Below are positions 9,042 through 17,702 of a DNA stretch of 33,545 nt, piece after piece. Numbering within the stretch: the stretch's first letter is position 1; every line of letters starts with the position of its first letter. This stretch comes from Tenericutes bacterium ADurb.Bin239 (GTDB lineage Bacteria > Bacillota_I > Bacilli_A > RFN20 > CAG-826), in NCBI GenBank assembly GCA_002069815.1, contig MWCB01000016.1:1-33545 (forward strand), in the 5' to 3' direction. The translations under genes were made by a program, and so were the position numbers. The notes below the pieces were generated by a model. It had not been told where the DNA came from, did not search any database, and saw nothing but the letters and a program-made list of their open reading frames with translations.

Positions 9042-11480
9042 TTATTTTGCTTTTCGGCTCTTAATAATAAACGCTTTTGCATCTTTAACTTCAAGCGGCC
9101 TACTCATGTAATAACCTTGACCAAAATCACAACCTAAGAATTTTAAAGTGTTATATTGTTCTTCGGTCTCAATACCTTCGGCAAGAGATTTAATATTGAA
9201 CTTTTTACAAATATTAATAATTTCAGGAACGATACAAGCCTTTTTTTCTTTGTTATCAATTGTTTCAACAAAAATACGATCCATCTTAACTGTCGTAAAG
9301 TGTAACTTTTCAAGTCTTTCTAACGACGAGAAGCCGGTGCCAAAGTCATCAATGGCCGTTTCGATACCATATTCATTTAATTCGGTCAATGCCTCATTTA
9401 ATTGTTCATGGTTTGTCGAGAAAATTGTTTCAGTAACTTCAACGTTGATGAGTGAGGGCGAAATACCAGCGCTTTCAATTCGTAAGAAAAAATCACCTGC
9501 GAAGTTTGTATCTAAAAGTTGTGATACTGAAATATTAATTGAAACTGGACAATTATCAATTCCCAGCGCTGAAAGATCTTTGATAAATTGAATTGCTAAA
9601 TCAATTATTTTCTTGCCAAAAGGCATGATGATACGATTGTTTTCAACAATCGGAATAAATTCAAGTGGCGAAATAGGACCATATTTATCACTAGTGAAAC
9701 GCGCGAGTGCTTCAAAACCACTGACTGCGCCGGTTTGTAAATTGAAAATTGGTTGAAAAACAAGACGTAATTTATCTTCGTGACCTGGTTCAAATGAGAC
9801 ATCAAGCAGTTCTTTTCGTAAATAGTCTTCCCGTTGAACAACTTTATCCATATCGTCATCATATAAATATATCGCCATTATTCTATTTTCATGAACAATA
9901 AATTCACTAGCGACTCGGGCTTTTTGTAAATAAACTTCAGCGATATTAATTTTACGATGTAAATGGATAACCCCAACACCACAACGGATTTGTTCACGAA
10001 TAATAGTACGTGCAATTGCTCTCCGCAGTCCAGCATAAAATGTTCTAATTTCTTCTTTGGTCATCTTATATTTAGCGTAATAAACATATAAGTCTTCTTC
10101 AGCATAGTGCAATGTAATCTTATCGGTCTCTAATTGTTTTAATTTACTCACTAGTGAGGTTGTTAGTAGTTCAACATATTGGTATCCGTGAGAACGATAT
10201 AATTTTTGACTTTCCTTTAAGTTAACTAAAATAAGTGTCCCTTGAAAGTTATTGCGATCAAGTTTTTCTTGAATTTTACTAGTTAAGAATTCGCGGTTGG
10301 GAATATGTAACTTTTGGTCAAAGTTTTGGAAATAGATTAGTTGTTTTTCAATTTTCTTTATATGATCAATATCGATAACAAGTCCCTCTATCGCTAAGAA
10401 GTTACCTTGTTCATCGTAAATCGCTTGGGCGTTTTCAAATACCCACTTAGTTGTACCATCTTTCATTATAATTTCATATTCTGTACGAATTTGTTTTTTA
10501 TGTTTAATCGCTTCCTTAAATTCTCGTCGCAATTGCGGGCGATATTTCCGCACAATTATGTCACCGTAAGCAATAATATGGTTATTAATGAGATCTGTCG
10601 GAGCATATCCAGTTAATTCAATAACGCCCTCTGACATGAATTCCATCGTCCATTTTGGATCACCTTTACAGCGAAAAACCATCCCTTGTAAGTTTTGTAA
10701 TAAACTCGTCTTAATGCGATCACTTTCCTGGAGTTTCTCTTCAATTTTTTTGCGGTTAGTAATATCCCATGTAATGACAATCCGCGCAAAACCACCATTA
10801 TTTTCATTTTTTTGAATGGCGGTGAATTGTTCCACCCACGCAATTGTTCGATCTTTTTTGATAATTCTTTTTTCAATACTGAAACTATTTTCACCAAGAT
10901 TTTTCATTAATTGTTCGGCTTCAATTTCACGTTTAACATCATCAGGGTGGGTGTTTTTATTTAACCCTAAGGCTGCGTATTCTTGTTTGTTATATCCAAT
11001 GATTTCATCGTGCTTTCGGTTGATAAGCGCAACATTTAAGTCGTCGTTAGGAATAATAGCAATGGCAAACGGAGAGCGCGCAAATGCGGCGTCGACAAGA
11101 TATATTTTCTCAATTGTGGAAACAGGATACTTTTCAATTTGCTTTACTTCTTCCCGAAATGCTTCAAGTGTGTTGCACTCTAGGCACCAGAAACCAAATC
11201 TTTTTTCTTTATCTATTGAATTATAAAATTCTTTGCTCGATAACACTAAAAACTTTAACCGAGGATAAGTTAAGAATAATCGGGTAAATTGTTCTACCAC
11301 TTCAATTTTTTCGCCTTTTAATTCAAAAAGAACCCCGCTCAGATTATGGAATTTTTTAATATCTTCCATTACTAGTGCGGGGGTTGTAAAAGCTAGGCGG
11401 AAATCTTTCTCAAGCACCGCTTTAACAGTGCTTATAGTATCGGCATTATTACTAACGACAAGAATTTCAGGTGATTTCAT
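9042..11480 (-). CDS. REC-like/PAS/PAS/degenerate GGDEF/EAL c-di-GMP phosphodiesterase
   Basis: An 812-residue soluble signalling protein. Domains in order: a receiver-like fold without the phospho-Asp (about 5-85; the strand reads GVLFELKG); two PAS domains (about 125-250 and 260-385); a GGDEF fold whose signature is replaced by AEEDLYVY (about 460-467), so cyclase activity is unlikely; and a complete EAL domain (570-805). The EAL residues for Mg2+ and hydrolysis are all present: E590 in FEALARF, N649, E681, D711/D712 in DDFGTGFSSL, K732, E768 and Q788. It should therefore linearise c-di-GMP, perhaps tuned by a ligand on the PAS domains. The ATG at 11480 is chosen; a GTG five codons upstream (11495) is also possible. 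Neither has a clear ribosome site. Confidence 0.9.
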   Translation of the reverse strand: MKSPEILVVSNNADTISTVKAVLEKDFRLAFTTPALVMEDIKKFHNLSGVLFELKGEKIEVVEQFTRLFLTYPRLKFLVLSSKEFYNSIDKEKRFGFWCLECNTLEAFREEVKQIEKYPVSTIEKIYLVDAAFARSPFAIAIIPNDDLNVALINRKHDEIIGYNKQEYAALGLNKNTHPDDVKREIEAEQLMKNLGENSFSIEKRIIKKDRTIAWVEQFTAIQKNENNGGFARIVITWDITNRKKIEEKLQESDRIKTSLLQNLQGMVFRCKGDPKWTMEFMSEGVIELTGYAPTDLINNHIIAYGDIIVRKYRPQLRREFKEAIKHKKQIRTEYEIIMKDGTTKWVFENAQAIYDEQGNFLAIEGLVIDIDHIKKIEKQLIYFQNFDQKLHIPNREFLTSKIQEKLDRNNFQGTLILVNLKESQKLYRSHGYQYVELLTTSLVSKLKQLETDKITLHYAEEDLYVYYAKYKMTKEEIRTFYAGLRRAIARTIIREQIRCGVGVIHLHRKINIAEVYLQKARVASEFIVHENRIMAIYLYDDDMDKVVQREDYLRKELLDVSFEPGHEDKLRLVFQPIFNLQTGAVSGFEALARFTSDKYGPISPLEFIPIVENNRIIMPFGKKIIDLAIQFIKDLSALGIDNCPVSINISVSQLLDTNFAGDFFLRIESAGISPSLINVEVTETIFSTNHEQLNEALTELNEYGIETAIDDFGTGFSSLERLEKLHFTTVKMDRIFVETIDNKEKKACIVPEIINICKKFNIKSLAEGIETEEQYNTLKFLGCDFGQGYYMSRPLEVKDAKAFIIKSRKAK

Positions 11481-11500
11481 AGTAAGTGCGCCCACATTTG

Positions 11501-11509
11501 ATTATACCA
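11501..11509 (-). promoter_or_regulatory. Extended -10 promoter of the EAL gene
   Basis: The minus strand reads TGG-TATAAT, a consensus extended -10 element. No good -35 is seen, which is usual for extended -10 promoters. Initiation about seven bases downstream would fall at 11493-11496, on the candidate GTG start codon or about 14 bases before the ATG. Confidence 0.6.
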
Positions 11510-11724
11510 TTTTATTCACATATTCTTTACATTTGTATTTAAAAATATAAAAAACTTTGGTTTTATGCGCTTAATAATTAAGAATTTTTAGTAAATTATT
11601 GTTAAATTATTTGCTTTTTTTGTCGTCGATAAACTTATTGCATTTTTTATATTAATTTGTTTTTATGTGCTTTTGGTTTTAGAAAGCCATTTAAAATATA
11701 TGGAATGCCCACTGCTTTGCGTAA

Positions 11725-11928
11725 CTAATGTGAATATAAAACAAAAAGATATAAGAATAGATGTTGTAAAGCTTCTTTTTTAGGCCGTATCCAACCAAGT
11801 ATTAATTCAATAAACATAAGCGAGAAAATTGTGAACTGTATGTTGCCATATAGTGAAAGCGTTAGATTAGTAAACGGAAGTATTACTCCTTCTCCGCTAT
11901 AAAAAGAAATACTAGCGTCGCTAAAACG
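11725..11928 (-). pseudogene. Possible remnant of a small membrane protein
   Basis: The minus strand is open for 67 codons between two TAG stops with no ATG, GTG or TTG near its 5' end. The translation has protein-like character: a glycine/proline start (YSGEGVILPF), a hydrophobic helix (FTIFSLMFIELILGWI), a basic turn (RPKKEA) and a second helix (LFLYLFVLY). This pattern suggests the C-terminal part of a two-helix or larger membrane protein that lost its beginning. I do not recognise the family. It could also be a chance open frame in AT-rich DNA. Confidence 0.3.
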
Positions 11929-11933
11929 CTAGT
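11911..11933 (-). terminator. Possible terminator after the cyclotransferase-like gene
   Basis: ACTAGCG and CGCTAGT form a 7-bp stem with a nine-base loop. On the minus strand it is followed by ATTTCTTTTT. It lies 80 bases past the stop at 12013. The broken U-tract makes it moderate. Confidence 0.45.
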
Positions 11934-12012
11934 TGTCGCTTTTAATATTAGATAGGTTGTTTTGTTTGTTGCCGTTTTACAGTTTCCTTCAACCTATTTT
12001 AATTATACTCTC

Positions 12013-12465
12013 TTATCTATCGCTATATTTGATGGCTTCATCTAATATTTTTTCATCAAAGCCAAAATCTTTATATCCTTCACGAACCGTTTGTTCATAC
12101 TTTTCAGTGGGAAGACCAAGTCTTCTATCTTCACGCATAATATACGCAAAAGCATTAATTGAAGTTACATTACCTTTATCGTCTCTTAATTCCACTACAA
12201 AGTCTTTTTTATAGTAGAAGTCGGGATGTCCTTCGAAAATATCTAAACGCCGCTCATCGTCTTCCACAATAATGAAAACACCAACTGGAACAAAATATCC
12301 CCTCGCTTTTTCAATGGTCAAATAGTTATTTAAGCCTCTCCCTTTAAACATTAAACGATAATCTTTAATAACCGCCGTGCCGACTCTTTTAGAATCTTTA
12401 CATCTGTCTTTCATTTGAATAAGGTTAAGATTACTACCGTAGGCTAAATAATATCTAGGTTCCAT
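12013..12465 (-). CDS. Gamma-glutamylcyclotransferase-like (AIG2/GGCT fold) protein
   Basis: A 150-residue protein with the two family signatures: the N-terminal YLAYGSNL loop that binds the gamma-glutamyl group, and a following acidic residue in FEGHPDFYYKKD that corresponds to the catalytic glutamate. Members form 5-oxoproline from gamma-glutamyl-amino acids or gamma-glutamylamines, or act on related small amides; the substrate here is unknown. AAAGGAG lies upstream of the ATG. The ATG overlaps the stop of the kinase-like gene by one base, so the two are translated together. Confidence 0.85.
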   Translation of the reverse strand: MEPRYYLAYGSNLNLIQMKDRCKDSKRVGTAVIKDYRLMFKGRGLNNYLTIEKARGYFVPVGVFIIVEDDERRLDIFEGHPDFYYKKDFVVELRDDKGNVTSINAFAYIMREDRRLGLPTEKYEQTVREGYKDFGFDEKILDEAIKYSDR

Positions 12466-13016
12466 TAGTGATTCTCCTTTTGTAATGCTTCTTCAAATTC
12501 TTTGGTCCTTGACCAATATTTAATACCCCAATTGTCAAAGTTCCACTTCTCACTATATTCATTACATTCATAATCAATATAATATATTAAATTGTTTTGC
12601 ACTACAAAGTTTGTGGGATAATAATCAATATTTAGTCCTGCTTTCTTCGCTAAAGCGGCCATTTGACGAACTTGTTTAATATATTCATCAACACTTTCAC
12701 CTCTTTTTACTAATTCAAAAATAGTGTCACCCTCAATATATTCTTTAACAATAATTTCCTGTTCTTTATTGACATCAATTAAGACTGGCATTCTTATACC
12801 AGCATTTAATAATCTTTTATAATCATAAAGTTCTGCTTCTATTTTATTACCAAAGGTATAATAACCACATGGTTCATGATGAATTTGTTTCACCACGACA
12901 CATTTATTATTGGAGCACGCTAAATAAGAATACCCTCCCTTGCCTTTGCCAAGAAGCTTTAAGATTTTATAAGATTTTCCGTTTACTTTTTTTTCATTCA
13001 TTTTTAATCTTCTCAT
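12465..13016 (-). CDS. Small protein kinase/aminoglycoside-phosphotransferase-like protein
   Basis: A compact 183-residue kinase fold. Visible elements are a glycine loop GKGKGG (23-28), the ATP lysine in VVVKQ (K43), an acidic helix residue in IEAELYDY, a hinge around VKEYIEG, a catalytic-loop equivalent IDYYPTNF (D131, N136) and a metal site IDYE (D148) in place of DFG. The HRD histidine is absent, closer to APH/Kdo-kinase-like enzymes than to eukaryotic-type Ser/Thr kinases. Translation may start at the internal ATG at 13001 (MNEKKVNG), which has AGAAG before it, while the first ATG has none. The substrate is unknown; coupling to the cyclotransferase gene suggests a small amine or amino-acid derivative. 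Confidence 0.75.
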   Translation of the reverse strand: MRRLKMNEKKVNGKSYKILKLLGKGKGGYSYLACSNNKCVVVKQIHHEPCGYYTFGNKIEAELYDYKRLLNAGIRMPVLIDVNKEQEIIVKEYIEGDTIFELVKRGESVDEYIKQVRQMAALAKKAGLNIDYYPTNFVVQNNLIYYIDYECNEYSEKWNFDNWGIKYWSRTKEFEEALQKENH

Positions 13017-13106
13017 TTTATTGTACTACCAAATAGATGGACACTTTAACAATGTCATTAATTAAATTTTTAATTATCACTCTTTTCGTTTTGAATTAAA
13101 AACTTT

Positions 13107-13141
13107 AAAAAAGGCGGTGTATGTTTAAAATACACCACCTT
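13107..13141 (-). terminator. Strong terminator of the 18-kb sugar locus
   Basis: On the minus strand AAGGTGGTGTAT (13141-13130) pairs over 12 bp, one of them U-G, with ATACACCGCCTT (13122-13111) around a seven-base loop, followed by a T-run (13112-13107). It lies 90 bases past the last surface protein gene. Confidence 0.9.
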
Positions 13142-13230
13142 GGTATCTAATGTTAGTGTCTAAATCTAAATGTCTTAGGCATTGTAATCTAAAACATATA
13201 AATCTGTAATTTGCTTTTTATGATTACTAT

Positions 13231-15051
13231 TTAACCACCATAAGTTAATCTTTGAAGTGAAAAATCATCAAAGAGCAGGTAGTTATTGGGATCCGATGAG
13301 GCTCTGCCATCATTGTTATTGATATTAATAAATACATTCAAATATGTCATATCAGATGAACCAGGATTATAGAAGTATCCAGTAGCGGTAGTCCATGTTT
13401 CGGTATTAACTTCATCAAACGACATACCAAACCAATTGAACAATGTTCCACCATTCTTAAATCCTATTACATCAATACCACCTTTTTGATATGTAGTACC
13501 AGCCTTGATTTTAAATGAGAATTTATAAATTCCCGCTTTTTTCATTTCGGGAACATTACCAAATAAATCAAAGGCAACATTGTTATTTTTGCAATAAACC
13601 TTAAGGAATCTATTATTTGCTTCTGTAATAATCTCACTACCTGTCGATGATTCTTCAATAAGAATTGTTCTTCCATTGTACCATCTATTATTTGCAAGAT
13701 TATCTGTGAAGCCGAAGTCTTCGCCTTCTAAATCACCCTGGCCTGCACTATCTACGTTGGTCGTTCCTACAATACCATCAACAACTTTAAATACTTGAAT
13801 ATTGTCAACCCAAATATAATTGTCTTCGCCGATACCACCTTCAGGCCAATATGTAAGGTTAAATGTATTGAATTTATCAACAGATTCTGCAGTCAAAGTA
13901 TATCTAAGTCTTACATTAGTGTACGCAGTAGTAGAAATTCCTGAAATATCTTTGACTACTAACCCAGCATCACTGAAGTTAATGCCGGTGCCAGCTACAG
14001 TTAAACCATGAAATCCTGTGTCCCACATATACCCTTTGATTGTGCCGTATCCACCACCTCCATTATTTAATGTTAGTGATGCTTCTGATGCTTTGATATC
14101 AAAACTGATTTCATATTCGCCAATTTCGCCAGCCCCACCAGTAACGGCCTTTTTCATAGTGGTATTCCCGGGCCACCACACAACTGCTGGAATCTTTAAA
14201 GCGGTATTATTTGCACCATCTTGCGCAATGTAATACCAGCCTCCAACACCGCCATTCTTGTCAGAATAGTTACCATAAGGAAAACGCGAGAATGTATTGT
14301 TAGCCTCAAGTTTGATACTTGTTCTTTCAAAGTCATAATTGAAATCAGCGCCCGTGTTTGCACCAGGGGTTGGACCAGATTTAGTTAACACTGTCCCCGA
14401 TGGATCTTCATAATAACCCGCGTTTGATGTCACGCCGCGTACTGTGATGTTAGTACCATCAAAGGCAAATGCTTTTAATTGTGCTTCGCTTAATGTGTAA
14501 TATAAGGCTGTGCTAGCATAAATTTCTGTGGAACCAAGAAAAGCCTTATATGATTCTGCGCCAGTAACAGCATTCCAAGATAAAACGTTTTCCGTAATTT
14601 TCACATTAGCGGGTCGTCTTAAAATGCTATATGTTACGCTAGCTCCACATCCGTGATCACACTCTGCTGTCGCGCTACCTTCTGTATCGGTGGTAGGATT
14701 TGTCACAACATAATTTGTGTAAGAATGGACGCCTGTTGGAGCGAGATATGCAATGTGTGTACTCGCTAAAGCATCACCAGCATACGCGCCTTGATCAACA
14801 AATGTGCCCCCTGGATTCGTCAGATATTGACGTAGGCAAGTGCAACAAGCCCAGAACTCTGCGTTTCCAGCTTCAACACACGTTGGGGCATTTCCAAGAT
14901 AATGATTACCGTGATGGTGACCACTTTCACACTCGGCAACACCACCCCCACCGGCGCGCGAACCAATACCATTATGTGCCGCAGGAACTACTATGCTTAT
15001 GCCTAAAGCTAGAGAAGCAACAATAGTTAGAAGTATTTTTTTCTTCTTCAT
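13231..15051 (-). CDS. Secreted carbohydrate-binding-like protein, paralogue of its upstream neighbour
   Basis: A 606-residue exported protein with a Sec signal peptide (basic MKKKK, hydrophobic LLTIVASLALGIS). After a Gly-rich linker come a Cys/His-rich segment (CESGHHHGNH, CCTCLRQY, CDHGCGAS), an FN3-like domain (about 142-225, VLSWNAVTGAESYKAF) and two jelly-roll-like sandwiches (about 235-430 and 435-600). The first shares IPAVVWWPGNTT and YEISFDIKASE with the upstream lipoprotein, and the second is collinear with it too. It lacks that protein's C-terminal esterase domain, a lipobox and LPXTG, so it is probably released or held non-covalently. AAAGGAGA precedes the ATG. A carbohydrate-binding role is inferred. 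Confidence 0.75.
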   Translation of the reverse strand: MKKKKILLTIVASLALGISIVVPAAHNGIGSRAGGGGVAECESGHHHGNHYLGNAPTCVEAGNAEFWACCTCLRQYLTNPGGTFVDQGAYAGDALASTHIAYLAPTGVHSYTNYVVTNPTTDTEGSATAECDHGCGASVTYSILRRPANVKITENVLSWNAVTGAESYKAFLGSTEIYASTALYYTLSEAQLKAFAFDGTNITVRGVTSNAGYYEDPSGTVLTKSGPTPGANTGADFNYDFERTSIKLEANNTFSRFPYGNYSDKNGGVGGWYYIAQDGANNTALKIPAVVWWPGNTTMKKAVTGGAGEIGEYEISFDIKASEASLTLNNGGGGYGTIKGYMWDTGFHGLTVAGTGINFSDAGLVVKDISGISTTAYTNVRLRYTLTAESVDKFNTFNLTYWPEGGIGEDNYIWVDNIQVFKVVDGIVGTTNVDSAGQGDLEGEDFGFTDNLANNRWYNGRTILIEESSTGSEIITEANNRFLKVYCKNNNVAFDLFGNVPEMKKAGIYKFSFKIKAGTTYQKGGIDVIGFKNGGTLFNWFGMSFDEVNTETWTTATGYFYNPGSSDMTYLNVFININNNDGRASSDPNNYLLFDDFSLQRLTYGG

Positions 15052-15116
15052 TTTTTAAACTCTCCTTTCTAAAGAATTTGTATATTTTTAAGCCCGCGTC
15101 AGGGCATAAAACCAAT

Positions 15117-17690
15117 TTAAAGTGTAGTAACCTCATATGGTTTAACTAAAGCAGCATTGACACATCTAATGATATTGTTTAAGTCGCTTTGTCCAACACC
15201 ATCAGGGACATACGTAATATCATTAATATCTTTGTCAAAGATAGCTGCCACCATTGTTAAACTAGCCATATATCGACCTAGACCAAACGAGAGATGGATA
15301 TCATCACGATGTAAAAGGTCCACGTTAAATGGCTGTTCAGCATTTTTAATTGCGGTCGTTTTAGGAATATATTTATCAAATTGGACCGAATAGAATCCTT
15401 CCATTACTTTTTGGTCGATCGTAGTGACATGTTCATACATTTCTTCCCGCCCAGAAAAACCACTTGCTTGCGCCGCAGCATCTAGATATAAAGGACCGGC
15501 ATTAAACACAAATGATGTATTGGGACCAACAATGTCACGTACACTCTCAGCAAAAGCGGACAAATTATTAAATGATGTGTTGTCTTTATAAACCGCTCCT
15601 GCTTGTTGGAAGGAAATAAAGTCCCAATGCGAGTGAAGTTTTAGCGCTGTTCTTAATGAGCAAAGTGGAATGAGATTGTACCATGCTTTACTCGTTTTAT
15701 TGTAGGCTCTTAAATCATAGTTTGCGTAATCGTTATTGTAGAAATCATAGTGTTGATTAATGGTACAGCCCCCAAAGAACAACACATAAATATTGATTTT
15801 AGATACGTCTTCACCAAGATTTTCGAGAATATTATAAATATATTCAACCGTATCATCGGTCGCCGAGTTACCAATCATTAACATATTCATAGTGGAATCA
15901 CCTCCTAAAACTAGGGCATATATTTCAACATCGTCGATAATGAGATAATTAGAATCACTGCCAACAGGATTTGTAAATGTGGCCGTGAAGAAAATATTAA
16001 TTACATCAAGCGCCGCGACTTCGTTTGTTAAAAATCTAACGGTGTATTGCGTATAAGTATCGGCACTAGCGGAAGTAACATCAATAAATACTTCTTCAGT
16101 TAGAGCAATCGGACTACCCGCTTTAAATCCCCACATTTTAAATGAGAATTCAGGATTTATTAATTCCGCACTCTTTTTCACTTTAATGTCCATTTCAAAG
16201 ACACCGCCTTGACCAAGTTTAGCAGGATTGCCCGCTAGATTTATTTGCGCTTTTGTATCAGTAACCGAAGCAATTTTTAGTGCTTGATTTTGATCTTCTT
16301 TGATGACCGCTGATGCTAGCGCATTATTTTCTGGCAAAATAGTGTTATCCGCGTACCATAAATTGTTTCCCATGGTGTAAATATTCCAACACTCAAAGTC
16401 GCCGCCAATGTTATTATCAACATTATCCGTTTGGACAACACCATCTATAACTTTAAAGACTTCGATATTATCAATAATGATGTAATTGTCTTCACCAATA
16501 TTTTGTTCAGGCCAATAAATTAAATTGAATTGATTATATGGAACATTAGAATTTAATGTGTATCTAAGTCTCACATTCGTGTATGCGCTTGTCGAAATAT
16601 TTGGAATATCTTTAATAACTAATCCAACTTCGTTAAACGAAACACCTGTGCCAGCAATAGTAATGGGGTCACTTGCATTATGAGTATTCCAAAGGTAACC
16701 AGTGATTTTACCGTAGTTTCCGTTAGCGGTATACGTTAATGAAGACTCGCTTGCTTTAATATCAAAACTAATTTCGTAAGTTCCAACCGCCCAACATCCA
16801 CTACCTAAATCTCTTTTTAAAGTAGTGTTCCCTGGCCACCACACAACCGCCGGAATTAAAGCTGCCATATTTCCGTCACTCTCTTGATGGATATAATAAT
16901 GACCACCTAGTCCATCATTCATATCCGACCAGTTACCGTAAGGGTAGTTGTTCCAACCACCAATTCGATTAAGTCTAATCCTACTATCATTTTCAAAGTT
17001 AGAATTATACGCTGATTGAATATTATCTTTCGCTCTTCTAAAGGCTTCGGTCGTGGACTTACCATTATATGTAAAGTATTCATCGCTACTTGTGTAGGCA
17101 TATACTTTGAAGTCACCACTTAAGTCATCTAAAGTAGTTACTTGGTACGTTGTTAATCCCCCAACATCTATTTCTTGGTTATTAAGATTGATGATATATC
17201 CTTCGGCGTTTGTAACGTCAGCCCAAGAAATAATATTACCAACCAAAGAAACAAAGGCAGGCAAGCGAAGAATTTTCTTTTGGATAGTTTCCGAGCATCT
17301 ACTACATGTGATAGTGTAACTACCTTCCGTTTCTACAGTTGGCTCCACAATGATAGGATCACCAAAAGAGTGACCTAAAGCATCAGTTAATTCTTCATAA
17401 CTATATGCACATTTTTCACAATAGTGTTCAATTTTGCCGCCTGTTGTACACGTTGCTTCCACAACTACTCTTTCTTTAGCAATATGCTTTTCTACTTCAA
17501 ATTTTTCGTGGCATTTAGTGCACTCTTTCCAGTGTTCAGTTTCATTAAATAAGTACGAACTACTTAATTCGTGGTCACAAACAGAAACAGGTGTTGATGA
17601 AGATACACTAGTTTCGGATTCACTCTTCTTTTCGCAACCAAAAAGGATTAGTGATGAACTTAATAATAGAAATAACAATTTCTTTTTCAT
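15117..17690 (-). CDS. Surface lipoprotein: Cys-pair repeats, FN3, two sandwiches and a C-terminal SGNH (DUF4886-like) domain
   Basis: An 857-residue lipoprotein (lipobox LFGC, lipidated at C19). Next come three CxxC pairs (C57/C60, C91/C94, C129/C132) of the kind repeated in surface proteins of Gram-positive gut bacteria, an FN3-like domain (142-215, NIISWADVTNAEGY), and two carbohydrate-binding-like sandwiches (230-430, 430-597). The last ~220 residues look like an SGNH hydrolase: LMIGNS with nucleophile S609, FFGG at 638-641, FISFQQAG near 691, and RDDIHLS with D796/H799. DUF4886 proteins carry this layout. Such domains often remove acyl groups from glycans; the substrate here is unknown. 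AAAGGAG lies before the ATG. Confidence 0.8.
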   Translation of the reverse strand: MKKKLLFLLLSSSLILFGCEKKSESETSVSSSTPVSVCDHELSSSYLFNETEHWKECTKCHEKFEVEKHIAKERVVVEATCTTGGKIEHYCEKCAYSYEELTDALGHSFGDPIIVEPTVETEGSYTITCSRCSETIQKKILRLPAFVSLVGNIISWADVTNAEGYIINLNNQEIDVGGLTTYQVTTLDDLSGDFKVYAYTSSDEYFTYNGKSTTEAFRRAKDNIQSAYNSNFENDSRIRLNRIGGWNNYPYGNWSDMNDGLGGHYYIHQESDGNMAALIPAVVWWPGNTTLKRDLGSGCWAVGTYEISFDIKASESSLTYTANGNYGKITGYLWNTHNASDPITIAGTGVSFNEVGLVIKDIPNISTSAYTNVRLRYTLNSNVPYNQFNLIYWPEQNIGEDNYIIIDNIEVFKVIDGVVQTDNVDNNIGGDFECWNIYTMGNNLWYADNTILPENNALASAVIKEDQNQALKIASVTDTKAQINLAGNPAKLGQGGVFEMDIKVKKSAELINPEFSFKMWGFKAGSPIALTEEVFIDVTSASADTYTQYTVRFLTNEVAALDVINIFFTATFTNPVGSDSNYLIIDDVEIYALVLGGDSTMNMLMIGNSATDDTVEYIYNILENLGEDVSKINIYVLFFGGCTINQHYDFYNNDYANYDLRAYNKTSKAWYNLIPLCSLRTALKLHSHWDFISFQQAGAVYKDNTSFNNLSAFAESVRDIVGPNTSFVFNAGPLYLDAAAQASGFSGREEMYEHVTTIDQKVMEGFYSVQFDKYIPKTTAIKNAEQPFNVDLLHRDDIHLSFGLGRYMASLTMVAAIFDKDINDITYVPDGVGQSDLNNIIRCVNAALVKPYEVTTL

Positions 17691-17702
17691 GGTTGTTCTC
17701 CT

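Larger units (their letters stand above)
11510..12012. other. Intergenic region of about 500 bases
   Basis: Very AT-rich and without an intact gene. It contains a hairpin at 11911-11933, a larger dyad (ATAGGTTG at 11952-11959 and CAACCTAT at 11990-11997, 30 bases apart) and a minus-strand open stretch that looks like a membrane protein remnant (11725-11928). No tRNA, riboswitch or other RNA gene was recognised. Confidence 0.5.

Noticed and set aside
10613-10897. 94-codon minus-strand open frame inside the EAL gene
   Set aside because: It overlaps the intact PAS region in another frame and has no domain character.
15092-15105. GCCC/GGGC hairpin between the two secreted paralogue genes
   Set aside because: Only four base pairs and no real U-tract on the minus strand; not convincing as a terminator.
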